Positions 1-7,084 of a stretch of DNA of 25,745 nucleotides are shown here, piece after piece. The notes beneath the pieces were generated by a model that did no database searches, was not told the DNA's origin, and worked only from the letters and a program-made list of their open reading frames with translations. This stretch comes from a virus. Where the stretch lies: positions 1-25,745 of IMG/VR virus record IMGVR_UViG_3300024520_003753. One strand, 5' to 3'. How positions within the stretch are numbered: the stretch's first letter is position 1; each line of letters begins with the position of its first letter. The translations under genes and the position numbers were made by a program.

Positions 1-1
1 G

Positions 2-1357
2 AAATCGAGTAAATTGATTATGGTACCTCGGGGACACTTAAAGTCGAGTATTTTCACTATAGGATGGAGTATCCAGCAGATATTGAGGAACCCGAATATA
101 AGGATATTGATTAGTAATACGAAATGGGGAAATGCGAAGAACTTTTTGCACCAGATAAAATCGTTTTTGACTGATTTTAGTAGATTACCTGAGTTGTTTG
201 GGAAGTTCAAAGATGACAAGAGGTACGGTGGTGGGTGGAACAGGGAGAACGTTATTGTTGCCCAGCGTAACGAGACGAAGCCTGAGCCTACGTTACAGAC
301 CTCTGGGGTGGAATCAGAGCAGACTTCGCAGCATTATGATGTTATCATACATGATGATATAGTTGCTAGAGACAACATAAATACGAAGGAGAGTCGGGAG
401 AAGGTAAAGAACTATTATAGGGATTCGATGTCGTTATTAGAGCCGTCGGGTCTGTGTGTTGTTATAGGCACGCCGTGGCACGATGATGATTTGTACGTTG
501 ATTTAAGGAAGGACGTGGATTTTGACGTATTTGCGGTAAAAGCGTATGAGAAATGGGTGGACACTAAGGGGAAGGAGCATATTGACTTAGTATTCCCGAA
601 GAAGTTCACATACCCGATTTTGATGAAGAAGAAGAAAGATATAGGCCCTTATTTGTTCTCAGCACAATATATGCTTAATCCGTACCCTGACGAGGCCCAG
701 GAGTTCAAGAAGAGCTGGTTGCAGTATTACGACGAGTTGCCTGCGGGCGACTATTATATCACGACTACGTTAGACCCGAGTTTAGGCAAGAAGACAAGTG
801 ATTGGGCGGGGATAACGACCTCTGCGATAGACGTTATGGGGAATGTGTACGTGTTGGAAGCTCGACGGTTTAAGAGGATGGTTGAGTTGATCCCTGAAGA
901 GTGTCTGAAGACTGTGGCTAAGTTCAAGAGCAACGTGTTTGGGTTAGAGTCGTTTGGTTTTCAGCAGACGTTGGAGCGGCCTATCCGTAGGAAGTTGGAG
1001 GAGAACAAGTTAGGGACTATGGTTAATCTGTTGCCGTATAAGTCAATGGACAAAGCCACGAGGATACAGGGGTTGATCCCGAAATTCAGTTCAGGCGAGA
1101 TATTTATAAAGCGGAACATGGCAGATTTGGAAGATGAGCTGTTGAAGTTCAATCCTACACGTAAACATGCTACTGATGACATAATTGACAGTTTGGCATG
1201 GCATGTGTTGTATTGGGACAGGAAGCCGGACAAGAAGGATATGCGACGCATTGAGCCAGGTACTTTTGGATGGTTGATGAAACAGAACAAGTTGCTGGGG
1301 CAGAAGAACGACGTATTCTGGGATTTTCGTGGTACTAAAACTCAGTGGGTGAGGTAA
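2..1357 (+). CDS. terL: Terminase large subunit (5' partial)
   Basis: This is the packaging motor: an ATPase and nuclease that pumps DNA into the prohead through the portal and cuts the concatemer. The frame is open to the left edge of the window, and the first ATG (20) falls just before the P-loop, so the true N-terminus lies upstream. Numbering from the TTG at 14, a Walker A-like motif PRGHLKSS covers residues 5-12. Walker B DVIIHDD is at 109-115 and the coupling motif GTPWHDDD at 152-159. The RNase H-like nuclease acidic residues are D254 (in LDPS), E312 (in GLES) and D388/D389 (in HATDD). These motifs in this order are diagnostic of the family. The stop lies two bases before the portal ATG, as is usual for the TerL-portal pair. 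Confidence 0.96.
   Translation, partial: KSSKLIMVPRGHLKSSIFTIGWSIQQILRNPNIRILISNTKWGNAKNFLHQIKSFLTDFSRLPELFGKFKDDKRYGGGWNRENVIVAQRNETKPEPTLQTSGVESEQTSQHYDVIIHDDIVARDNINTKESREKVKNYYRDSMSLLEPSGLCVVIGTPWHDDDLYVDLRKDVDFDVFAVKAYEKWVDTKGKEHIDLVFPKKFTYPILMKKKKDIGPYLFSAQYMLNPYPDEAQEFKKSWLQYYDELPAGDYYITTTLDPSLGKKTSDWAGITTSAIDVMGNVYVLEARRFKRMVELIPEECLKTVAKFKSNVFGLESFGFQQTLERPIRRKLEENKLGTMVNLLPYKSMDKATRIQGLIPKFSSGEIFIKRNMADLEDELLKFNPTRKHATDDIIDSLAWHVLYWDRKPDKKDMRRIEPGTFGWLMKQNKLLGQKNDVFWDFRGTKTQWVR
1351..1355 (+). promoter_or_regulatory. Shine-Dalgarno site that sets the portal start
   Basis: GAGGT lies four bases before the ATG at 1360. The longer frame opens at a GTG at 1345 with no comparable site and would overlap the terminase, so the ATG at 1360 is preferred. 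Confidence 0.65.
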
Positions 1358-1359
1358 TC

Positions 1360-3210
1360 ATGGCTAAAAGAATGATGAAAAATTTCGAGTTATGGAAGAA
1401 GCGGGTAGAGTTTAGTGAGGAGAACTTCATACATTCGTCACGACATCATGGCTGGCACAGGTTTGTAGACTATTTCAACGGCATTTATAGACCGCATATT
1501 GGGGTAGACATCCCTGTGACGAAGATCAACAAAGTCTACAGTTTTGTACAGACAGCCAAGGCTTCGTTGTATTTTCGAGACCCGAAGATAACGGTAAATG
1601 CGGAACGACCTGATGCGATATTAGCAGCGATTTTGAAAGAAGAGATAATAAATTATACGTGGCGGAAGAAGAAGATTAAGAGGCAGACAAAAAAGTGTAT
1701 TGGTGAAGCAAAGACAGTAGGTTTTTCGTACATGAAAGTAGGTTTTGACGCTGACTTTAGTGTTAACGAGATAGCTGGTGAAGTTCAGGAGACCGTGACG
1801 AGGGAAGACGTATGGGCGATCCATATTCCGTATGAGAACATTTTGTACGATTTTGCTTCCAGGGAACCGCTGCACGATTCAAGATGGGTTATTCACTGGT
1901 TCTTGAAACCGACTAATTATCTGAAAGAGCGGTACAATCGGGATGATATAAAAGCGACTTCGTTTGTGAACAGACATTTTCATGGCAAACGCAGACACCA
2001 GTCATTCCACTCGAAGTTACAGGCGACAGACTCAGAGATGACGAAAGTATACGAGATTTGGGATAAAGATAGTAGGGGCAGGTACTTGATGTGTGACGGG
2101 TGTGAGGGTTGGTTAGAACAACCTATTATTGCCAAAGATAAAGAGTTTATTGGCCCGTTGAAGATGGAAGGGTTTCCTATAGTAATGTTGAGGTATACAG
2201 ACTTGATAGGAGACACGTTTGACAACTATCCTATAGGCGAAGTTGAGGCTATGGAAGAACAGATACTTGAGAAGATCAAGATACGCTCAATGATGACGAA
2301 CCATATTAAGCGGTTCAGCCGTCAGGTTGTTGTACAGAAAGGGCTTTTTGATGAAGCTGCTATCGATCAGTATACGAAAGGTCAAGATGGTGAGGTTATA
2401 GAAGTCAACGAACCGCCTGCTGACAAGATATGGAGTCCTTCGTACCCGAACTTGCAGACAGACATTTATGCGATAGAGAACCGTAACGATGTGGATATGG
2501 ATGAGATCAGCGGTCAGCCTGCGTTTGAACGTGGTGGACAGACGCAGACTAAAAGCAGGACTTTAGGTGAGTTGAAACAGATAGGAGCGGGTTCTCAGAA
2601 CCGACAGAACGAGCAGAAAGATATTACTGAAGATTTCTGTGAAGAGATAGCCACTAAACTGTTACAGATAATGAAAGACAAGTTTGATATGAAGAAGACC
2701 GTGAGAATTACGGGTCGTCAGCCTCAGCAGATCATGGAGATACTGAAAGCCAAGAATTTGGGGAAAGGTGGGTTCATCACGTTCAGCAAAGAAGATATTA
2801 TCGGGGAAGAAGACGTTAGCGTGAAGATGGGGTCGTCAATTCCGTTGAATACTGAGGGTATGTTAGCTGCGTTGACAGAGATACTGAGGTTTGGGCATGC
2901 GATTGGTTTAGCACCTGGAACAGTCGCTAGTGCGGCGGTAGGAAGCAACATATTGCGAATGTTGGGGATAGAAGAGATTGAGCAGGCGTACCAGAAGGAT
3001 GTAGAGAGGTTATTAGCCCCTAAGAAGCCGTCACCGAAGGAAGTAGCGGACTTAAACAAGTCGAAAGCAGGTACGGAGAACACTGTAGTGGATACAGAGC
3101 TAAAAAAGAACCGTATCCAGAAAGGTCAGTTGGATTTAGTTGGTAAAATGGTAGGAAATCGGCAAGATCTGGAGAATTTACAGAATCCCAAGGAGCCAGC
3201 GAAGAAATGA
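1360..3210 (+). CDS. Portal protein (head-tail connector)
   Basis: The 616-residue product is the likely dodecameric portal at the unique capsid vertex, where it passes DNA during packaging and ejection and holds the tail adaptor. Evidence is its place directly after terL, its length, and typical portal features. These are an N-terminal helical region followed by mixed alpha/beta wing sequence, and a Gln/Lys-rich helical stretch with GQPAFERGG near residue 383 followed by long amphipathic helices. The size is in the range of podovirus-type portals, larger than most siphovirus ones. It overlaps the next gene by an ATGA junction, so translation is probably coupled. I identify it from context and overall pattern, not from a catalytic motif, since portals have none. 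Confidence 0.9.
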   Translation: MAKRMMKNFELWKKRVEFSEENFIHSSRHHGWHRFVDYFNGIYRPHIGVDIPVTKINKVYSFVQTAKASLYFRDPKITVNAERPDAILAAILKEEIINYTWRKKKIKRQTKKCIGEAKTVGFSYMKVGFDADFSVNEIAGEVQETVTREDVWAIHIPYENILYDFASREPLHDSRWVIHWFLKPTNYLKERYNRDDIKATSFVNRHFHGKRRHQSFHSKLQATDSEMTKVYEIWDKDSRGRYLMCDGCEGWLEQPIIAKDKEFIGPLKMEGFPIVMLRYTDLIGDTFDNYPIGEVEAMEEQILEKIKIRSMMTNHIKRFSRQVVVQKGLFDEAAIDQYTKGQDGEVIEVNEPPADKIWSPSYPNLQTDIYAIENRNDVDMDEISGQPAFERGGQTQTKSRTLGELKQIGAGSQNRQNEQKDITEDFCEEIATKLLQIMKDKFDMKKTVRITGRQPQQIMEILKAKNLGKGGFITFSKEDIIGEEDVSVKMGSSIPLNTEGMLAALTEILRFGHAIGLAPGTVASAAVGSNILRMLGIEEIEQAYQKDVERLLAPKKPSPKEVADLNKSKAGTENTVVDTELKKNRIQKGQLDLVGKMVGNRQDLENLQNPKEPAKK

Positions 3211-3545
3211 TCTGTTCCTGCGGTAACGAGAACGCTACACAGTGGAGGAAAGTCTATGATGCGGAAGGAAATAGTCTTGAATGTTGTGAAACCTGCGGGC
3301 AGGTCAGGACTCCGGCGATACCCGATGTGTACTTCAAAGAACCGTACCATGACGAGCATCTTGCCGATAAACTTCATCCACACGGTCAGTACGTCGAATC
3401 AAGGCGGCACAAGGCTCGTTTACTCAAGGAATTAGGGTTGAGAGAGGCAGGAGGTGACAAGAACCCGATTCTAGGCAAAGTAGCCCCTTTTATAAGCGAT
3501 GTAGGTCGTAGAAGGAAGCACTTTAAAGAAAATTTTGGAGGATAA
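3207..3545 (+). CDS. Small zinc-ribbon protein in the head operon
   Basis: The 112-residue protein carries a likely zinc ribbon near its N-terminus: C3-x-C5 and C27-x2-C30, with C26 adjacent. The rest is basic and His-rich, with several Arg/Lys clusters (RRHKAR, GRRRKHFK), which suggests nucleic-acid or virion-protein binding. The start is the ATG of an ATGA overlap with the portal stop. Small zinc-ribbon proteins of unknown role often sit next to portal genes in environmental phages, so a packaging or head-assembly accessory role is plausible but not shown. No enzymatic motif is visible. Confidence 0.75.
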   Translation: MICSCGNENATQWRKVYDAEGNSLECCETCGQVRTPAIPDVYFKEPYHDEHLADKLHPHGQYVESRRHKARLLKELGLREAGGDKNPILGKVAPFISDVGRRRKHFKENFGG

Positions 3546-3698
3546 ATGGCTGATAATCCGTTGGAAGTCTTGGAGATGTTGCGAAAACGAAGACAACAGT
3601 TGCAACCTCAGATGCCTAATATAAATATCAATATAAATTTACATGATCCTATAAAGGGTGATGAAAGAGAAACGGTGATACCTTCACCGTCAGCCTAG
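3546..3698 (+). CDS. 50-residue protein with an Asn-Ile alternating stretch
   Basis: This small gene starts at an ATG directly after the TAA of the zinc-ribbon gene, with GGAGGA seven bases or fewer upstream, and ends in TAG just before the scaffold's AGGAGG site. The product has a short charged N-terminal helix (residues 5-20, rich in Leu, Arg and Gln) and then NINININ at residues 25-31, a pattern that alternates polar and aliphatic residues as a beta-strand would. It ends in a Pro/Ser tail. Good spacing and a strong site support it being real. I do not recognise a family. It could be a minor head component or a scaffold partner. Confidence 0.65.
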   Translation: MADNPLEVLEMLRKRRQQLQPQMPNINININLHDPIKGDERETVIPSPSA

Positions 3699-3707
3699 GA
3701 GGCAATT

Positions 3708-4520
3708 ATGTTAGACGAAAAAACAGAGAGTACCGACAATCAAGGTGATTCCGCAACCGAGGAGACTACTGCTACCGAAACCCAAGAGGTCAAGGAAACA
3801 GAGGAAACCAAGGAAGGAGCAACCACTGAGACCGAGAAACCTGAATTCGAAGACAAGAACATGCAGTCGAAGTTCACGCAGAGGATGCAAGAGTTGTCGG
3901 AGAAAGAAAAGACGTATGCTAGTGGAACACAGAAAGCACAAGCATTTGAGCAGTTAAGGAATGATCCTGAGGCATGGAAGATGATTGTTGATTTATATAA
4001 TCAGCGGTCAGGTAAGTCGCAGAAGGATGAGCCTATCACGCAAGACGATTTGGACAATGCAACAACTGATCCAAAGTCTTTTGAAACTCTTGTTGATAAG
4101 CGAGCAAGGGCATTGTTAACACCAATGCAGCAGAAAGTATTGCAGTTAGAAGAACGAGATCGGCAAAGGTCGCAGTTACAGGACATTGACGATTTTGCAA
4201 ACGCTAAAGACGATAAAGGCAACTTGCGTCATCCTAATTTTTGGGATGAAGGTGTACAGACCAAGATAAAAGCTAATCTTCAAGCGTTGAAAGGTTCGCA
4301 GTATTCTGGACTGCAACAGGTAGAAATAGCACATACAATGGCAACACGAGGAACCTTAGAAAAGAACGCAATCGACAAAGCACATTCAATCGTAAATCAG
4401 AAGAAAGCTGCGGTTGGAGAGAAGGGAACAAGAGTACCGTCTATCCCTAACATGAAGGGTAAATCTATGTTAGAGAGAGCAACAATTCTAGCAAAAGAAA
4501 TAGGGATGGATGTACCTTAA
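3708..4520 (+). CDS. Capsid scaffolding protein
   Basis: The 270-residue product sits immediately before the coat gene and has scaffold features. The first 50 residues are low-complexity and strongly acidic, full of Thr and Glu. Next comes a charged helical core (about 55-240) with Gln/Lys/Glu-rich coiled-coil-like stretches, then a short C-terminal helix (SMLERATILAKEIG) of the kind that docks on coat protein. Scaffolds guide procapsid assembly and then leave or are degraded. There is no protease next to it, so removal as an intact protein, P22-style, is more likely than proteolysis. AGGAGG at 3698-3703 precedes the ATG. Confidence 0.85.
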   Translation: MLDEKTESTDNQGDSATEETTATETQEVKETEETKEGATTETEKPEFEDKNMQSKFTQRMQELSEKEKTYASGTQKAQAFEQLRNDPEAWKMIVDLYNQRSGKSQKDEPITQDDLDNATTDPKSFETLVDKRARALLTPMQQKVLQLEERDRQRSQLQDIDDFANAKDDKGNLRHPNFWDEGVQTKIKANLQALKGSQYSGLQQVEIAHTMATRGTLEKNAIDKAHSIVNQKKAAVGEKGTRVPSIPNMKGKSMLERATILAKEIGMDVP

Positions 4521-4542
4521 AATCTAAGGAGGACAAAATAAG

Positions 4543-5499
4543 ATGGCACAGAAATTTTTCACTTACGGGCCAGATAATGTAAACACGCTACTGACTACGA
4601 CTCAATCATCGTATGCTACAACGGATTTGGTTGACCAGTTTTTCAACCAGACTCCGTTCTGGAAAAAGATGCGTGAGAACGCAAGGATGATGGATGGAGG
4701 AGCAAGTATACTTGTTCAGCTGTTGACAGACCAGAACAGTACGACTACTGCGTATGACGGGTATGATACACTTGATACCACTGCACAGGAAGGGATGACT
4801 TCTGCACAGGCAAAATGGAAGAATTATGCGACTTCGATCTCTATTTCAGGGTCAGAGGAACGGCAGAATTCAGGACAGGGTAAACTCATTAGTTTGCTTG
4901 AAGCAAAGAATCGGCAGGGATTACTCAGCCAGAAACGTAAGTTAACAGCTGATCTTTTTGCTGCTTCAGTAGGTTCAAAGAACCTTGAATCGCTTGTGAC
5001 CATGATAGACGCAACTTCGACGATTCAGGAGATCAACAGTACGACTTCAAGTTTCTGGCAGTCAACTGCTACTACTGGCGGTTCGTTTGCCGCACAGGGA
5101 CTGTCGGACATGCGTACTAACTGGACAACCATTCAGAAGATTACTCCTGAAGGTGATATTGACGTAATCTTGACCACAGATACTGTGTTTAACTTCTACG
5201 AAGGGTCACTGACCCCTCAGACGAGATATACGCAGGGTGGGAACTTTGATGGTGCTCCTACGGGCTTGAAGTTCAAGACTGCGAACGTGTTCTTCGATTC
5301 TCAGTGTAACTCAGGTGTGATGTACATGTTCCCGTCAGCGAACCTGTTTTTGGTAATCAATTCCAATGCAGATTTCATGACCACGCCTTTTGTGAAACCG
5401 AGCAATCAGGATGCGAGAGTAAGCCAGCTTATCACGATGGTACAGCTTGTGACCAATGCAAGACGGAAGCTGACGAAAATCGCAAGCATTACTGCGTAG
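4543..5499 (+). CDS. Major capsid protein
   Basis: The 318-residue product is very probably the HK97-fold coat protein. It follows the scaffold with a strong AAGGAGG site, and its composition fits: Thr/Ser/Asn-rich, few Cys, and an N-terminal segment ending in a TPFWKKM motif often seen in coat proteins of this type. A Thr-rich loop (about residues 64-85) could be the E-loop. There is no N-terminal prodomain or protease gene nearby. The coat forms the icosahedral shell; the small proteins encoded right after it are candidates for its decoration. The assignment rests on position and overall sequence character, without a single decisive motif. Confidence 0.9.
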   Translation: MAQKFFTYGPDNVNTLLTTTQSSYATTDLVDQFFNQTPFWKKMRENARMMDGGASILVQLLTDQNSTTTAYDGYDTLDTTAQEGMTSAQAKWKNYATSISISGSEERQNSGQGKLISLLEAKNRQGLLSQKRKLTADLFAASVGSKNLESLVTMIDATSTIQEINSTTSSFWQSTATTGGSFAAQGLSDMRTNWTTIQKITPEGDIDVILTTDTVFNFYEGSLTPQTRYTQGGNFDGAPTGLKFKTANVFFDSQCNSGVMYMFPSANLFLVINSNADFMTTPFVKPSNQDARVSQLITMVQLVTNARRKLTKIASITA

Positions 5500-5508
5500 G
5501 AGGTTAAA

Positions 5509-5778
5509 ATGGCAGCAAAAACACCAGACTCAATAACTCGTGAAAGCTGTGGGGATTTAATCAAGTTCACCGCAGTATTTACCACGAATGATATAGACGA
5601 TAATGACACGTGGGCATCAGGAATCCGTAGTGCGATTGATTGGGATGTACATACGTCAATAGACGGCCCCCAAGATTGCACTATAGACGACTATGATAAT
5701 GAGACAGGAATATTCACTTTTGCTTCAGCATCAAGTCAGACAGCACGGGTTTGTGTATGGGCGAAAGGTAGTTACTAG
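5509..5778 (+). CDS. Tandem small head protein, copy 1 of 3
   Basis: The 89-residue product is the first of three adjacent paralogs. The shared frame includes a start with TPDSIT or similar, IDDND near residue 28, a WD[VF] segment, the central GPQD motif (residues 53-56), a YDN-type turn, then TFAS and a C-terminal W/F-x-K-x-Y. The pattern suggests a small beta-sandwich. It follows the coat gene with TAGGAGG, so it should be made in large amounts. A capsid decoration or cement protein is the simplest reading, but no known family is recognised. This copy is closest to copy 3. Confidence 0.8.
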   Translation: MAAKTPDSITRESCGDLIKFTAVFTTNDIDDNDTWASGIRSAIDWDVHTSIDGPQDCTIDDYDNETGIFTFASASSQTARVCVWAKGSY

Positions 5779-5786
5779 GAGGGTAT

Positions 5787-6044
5787 ATGGCAACATTACG
5801 AACACCAACATTATCGGTACACAATATCGGAAGTCTCAAGAAGGTTATTGCGACATTCGCAGATATTGATGACAATGATACAGTGGTGTATCCCAAAAGC
5901 GGACAATCTTGGGATGTTCATCATTCGATTGATGGCCCTCAAGATACGTCTGTAGACAACTACGCACGTGGCACGGGTACAATGACGTTCAGTTCAGATG
6001 CAAACAAAACTGGTCGACTGAACACATTTTGCAAAGACTACTAA
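5787..6044 (+). CDS. Tandem small head protein, copy 2 of 3 (most diverged)
   Basis: The 85-residue paralog keeps the IDDND, SWDVH, SIDGPQD and MTFSS segments of its neighbours but has lost the short W-x-SG-[IR] segment found in copies 1 and 3. It differs most at its N- and C-termini, ending FCKDY where copy 3 ends WCKAY. It has its own TAGGAGGG site. The divergence suggests an old duplication, with this copy occupying a different site or role. A decoration role is inferred from position only. Confidence 0.8.
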   Translation: MATLRTPTLSVHNIGSLKKVIATFADIDDNDTVVYPKSGQSWDVHHSIDGPQDTSVDNYARGTGTMTFSSDANKTGRLNTFCKDY

Positions 6045-6054
6045 GGAGGTTACT

Positions 6055-6321
6055 ATGCCAGAAAAGACACCAGACAATGTGACTGTTGAAAGTGCAGGTA
6101 GCCTTCGCATGGTTATTGCGACTTATGAGACAGCGAACATTGATGATGACGACTTCTGGACTTCAGGGATAAAATCTGCGACAGACTGGGATTTTGAACC
6201 TTCCACTGAAGGCCCACAAGACGTTACTGTAGACGCTTATGATAAATCAAACGGTAGATTTACCTTTGCTAGTGCTGCTAATCAGACAGGTAGATTTGTC
6301 GTGTGGTGTAAAGCATATTAG
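6055..6321 (+). CDS. Tandem small head protein, copy 3 of 3
   Basis: The 88-residue paralog matches copy 1 along nearly its whole length: EKTPDN opposite AKTPDS, IDDDDFWTSGIKSA opposite IDDNDTWASGIRSA, and then GPQD and FTFASAA. It starts after TAAGGAGG. Residues that vary between the copies cluster in the stretch after the GPQD motif and at the N-terminus, which is what would be expected if the core is structural and the outer surface varies. Likely an abundant capsid surface protein. Confidence 0.8.
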   Translation: MPEKTPDNVTVESAGSLRMVIATYETANIDDDDFWTSGIKSATDWDFEPSTEGPQDVTVDAYDKSNGRFTFASAANQTGRFVVWCKAY

Positions 6322-6331
6322 AGGCAACTGT

Positions 6332-6357
6332 TTAGGAGAAAAAATAAACTTAGGAGG
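6332..6357 (+). promoter_or_regulatory. Duplicated Shine-Dalgarno (TTAGGAG at 6332 and 6350)
   Basis: The 42-base gap before the next gene holds two TTAGGAG copies 18 bases apart. The second extends to TAGGAGG, six bases before the ATG at 6364, and is the usable one. An ATG-TAA pair (6358-6363) lies between it and the true start but is too close to the site to be used. The first copy has no start codon after it and may be a remnant of a lost gene start. Confidence 0.5.
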
Positions 6358-6363
6358 ATGTAA

Positions 6364-6831
6364 ATGTTACTTAAACAGTTAAACAGAGATGATGCGGAGA
6401 AAATATTTGTAAGCGTACAGAACACTTCAGGAGTGACCGTTTCAGTTGGTCAGTTTGTCTGCTATGACTGGCAGAACAACGCTTCTGTAGGAGTTGCTGC
6501 GACTAAGCCTGTGACCAGTAATTTAGGTCTGTTTTGCGGTGTAAACGTAGGACAGGGTGGACAGAGTGGCGATTATAAAGACCTTGGCACAGATTCGTTT
6601 GGATTGATTCAATGCTGGGGGATTATGAACTCTGTAGCGTACCATGTCGGTGCGGCTTCGCTGTCAGCAGCGGGTATGTATCTTGTACCCACGACTGCTC
6701 AGTGGTCGGGCCAGACAGGTGCGTTGGATGTCGTAGCGGCTTCAGCACTGTTATATACGAGGGGAGCTTTCCTGCTTACCAACGATATTTCAGGGCCAGG
6801 CTATGCAAAGGCATTTGTACGAGCGATATAA
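6364..6831 (+). CDS. Probable capsid decoration or minor head protein
   Basis: The 155-residue product is rich in Gly, Ala, Ser, Thr and Val, with regular beta-type alternation and no signal peptide or catalytic motif. Its place at the end of the capsid block, its strong TAGGAGG site and its composition suggest a virion surface protein, perhaps a trimeric or pentameric decoration protein. It shows no clear similarity to the three tandem paralogs upstream. It is the last gene before a GC-rich hairpin and the enzyme block. Confidence 0.6.
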   Translation: MLLKQLNRDDAEKIFVSVQNTSGVTVSVGQFVCYDWQNNASVGVAATKPVTSNLGLFCGVNVGQGGQSGDYKDLGTDSFGLIQCWGIMNSVAYHVGAASLSAAGMYLVPTTAQWSGQTGALDVVAASALLYTRGAFLLTNDISGPGYAKAFVRAI

Positions 6832-6835
6832 CTTT

Positions 6836-6867
6836 TTGGGGGGAAGGGGTAAAACTCTTCCCCTTAA
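6836..6867 (+). terminator. GC-rich hairpin at the end of the capsid block
   Basis: TTGGGGGGAAG (6836-6846) pairs with CTTCCCCTTAA (6857-6867): seven strong pairs plus two G-U and two A-U pairs, around a 10-base loop. It lies in the only sizeable untranslated gap next to the capsid genes. No T-run follows, so it is not a textbook intrinsic terminator. It could be a leaky terminator, an RNA-stability or processing hairpin that raises capsid mRNA relative to the enzyme genes downstream. Confidence 0.4.
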
Positions 6868-6872
6868 TCTGT

Positions 6873-6876
6873 GAGG
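6873..6876 (+). promoter_or_regulatory. Shine-Dalgarno of the small zinc-ribbon gene
   Basis: GAGG sits four bases before the ATG at 6881. It supports the 67-residue zinc-ribbon frame over the longer GTG start (6871) of the overlapping glycosyltransferase frame, which has no site of its own. Confidence 0.45.
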
Positions 6877-6880
6877 CAAA

Positions 6881-7084
6881 ATGAGCATAATAAAAGACGC
6901 AGTATTCAGATGTCAAAGCTGTGGGAGGCTAACGGGGTCATGGGAAATAGTAAGTGGGAAGAAGTGTGCAGGCCACAAACTCAGACTGACGGACAGGGTA
7001 TCATTTATAGAGGGCGTAACGATCCTCGTATCGTGGCTCAAGCACAAGAGTTTGCAAAAGAGTGGAAAGACAAAACAAAAGTAA
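6881..7084 (+). CDS. Small zinc-ribbon protein overlapping the next gene
   Basis: The 67-residue frame encodes C11-x2-C14-x14-C29-x2-H32, a likely zinc ribbon, after a short start with KDAVFR. Small proteins of this layout (a Cys pair, an aromatic stretch, a second Cys pair or Cys-His and a Trp-containing tail) are common in environmental phages with unknown function. The last 12 or so residues (KHKSLQKSGKTKQK) are low-complexity and look like read-out of the other frame. It overlaps the following glycosyltransferase frame by up to about 145 bases. If both are real, the overlap is unusually long for this genome, where other overlaps are mostly 1-25 bases. A frameshift or a later glycosyltransferase start would explain it. 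Confidence 0.6.
   Translation: MSIIKDAVFRCQSCGRLTGSWEIVSGKKCAGHKLRLTDRVSFIEGVTILVSWLKHKSLQKSGKTKQK

Noticed and set aside
1345-1359. GTG start five codons upstream for the portal
   Set aside because: No ribosome site before it, and GAGGT is well placed for the ATG at 1360.
6332-6363. A promoter in the 42-base gap before the 6364 gene
   Set aside because: It contains A/T-rich bases between two ribosome sites but no convincing -35 and -10 pair, so only the duplicated ribosome site is reported.
6612-6884. 90-residue Cys-rich frame across the end of the 6364 gene
   Set aside because: It runs through the hairpin and another reading frame of a good gene, has no ribosome site, and its Cys residues are not in zinc-binding spacing.
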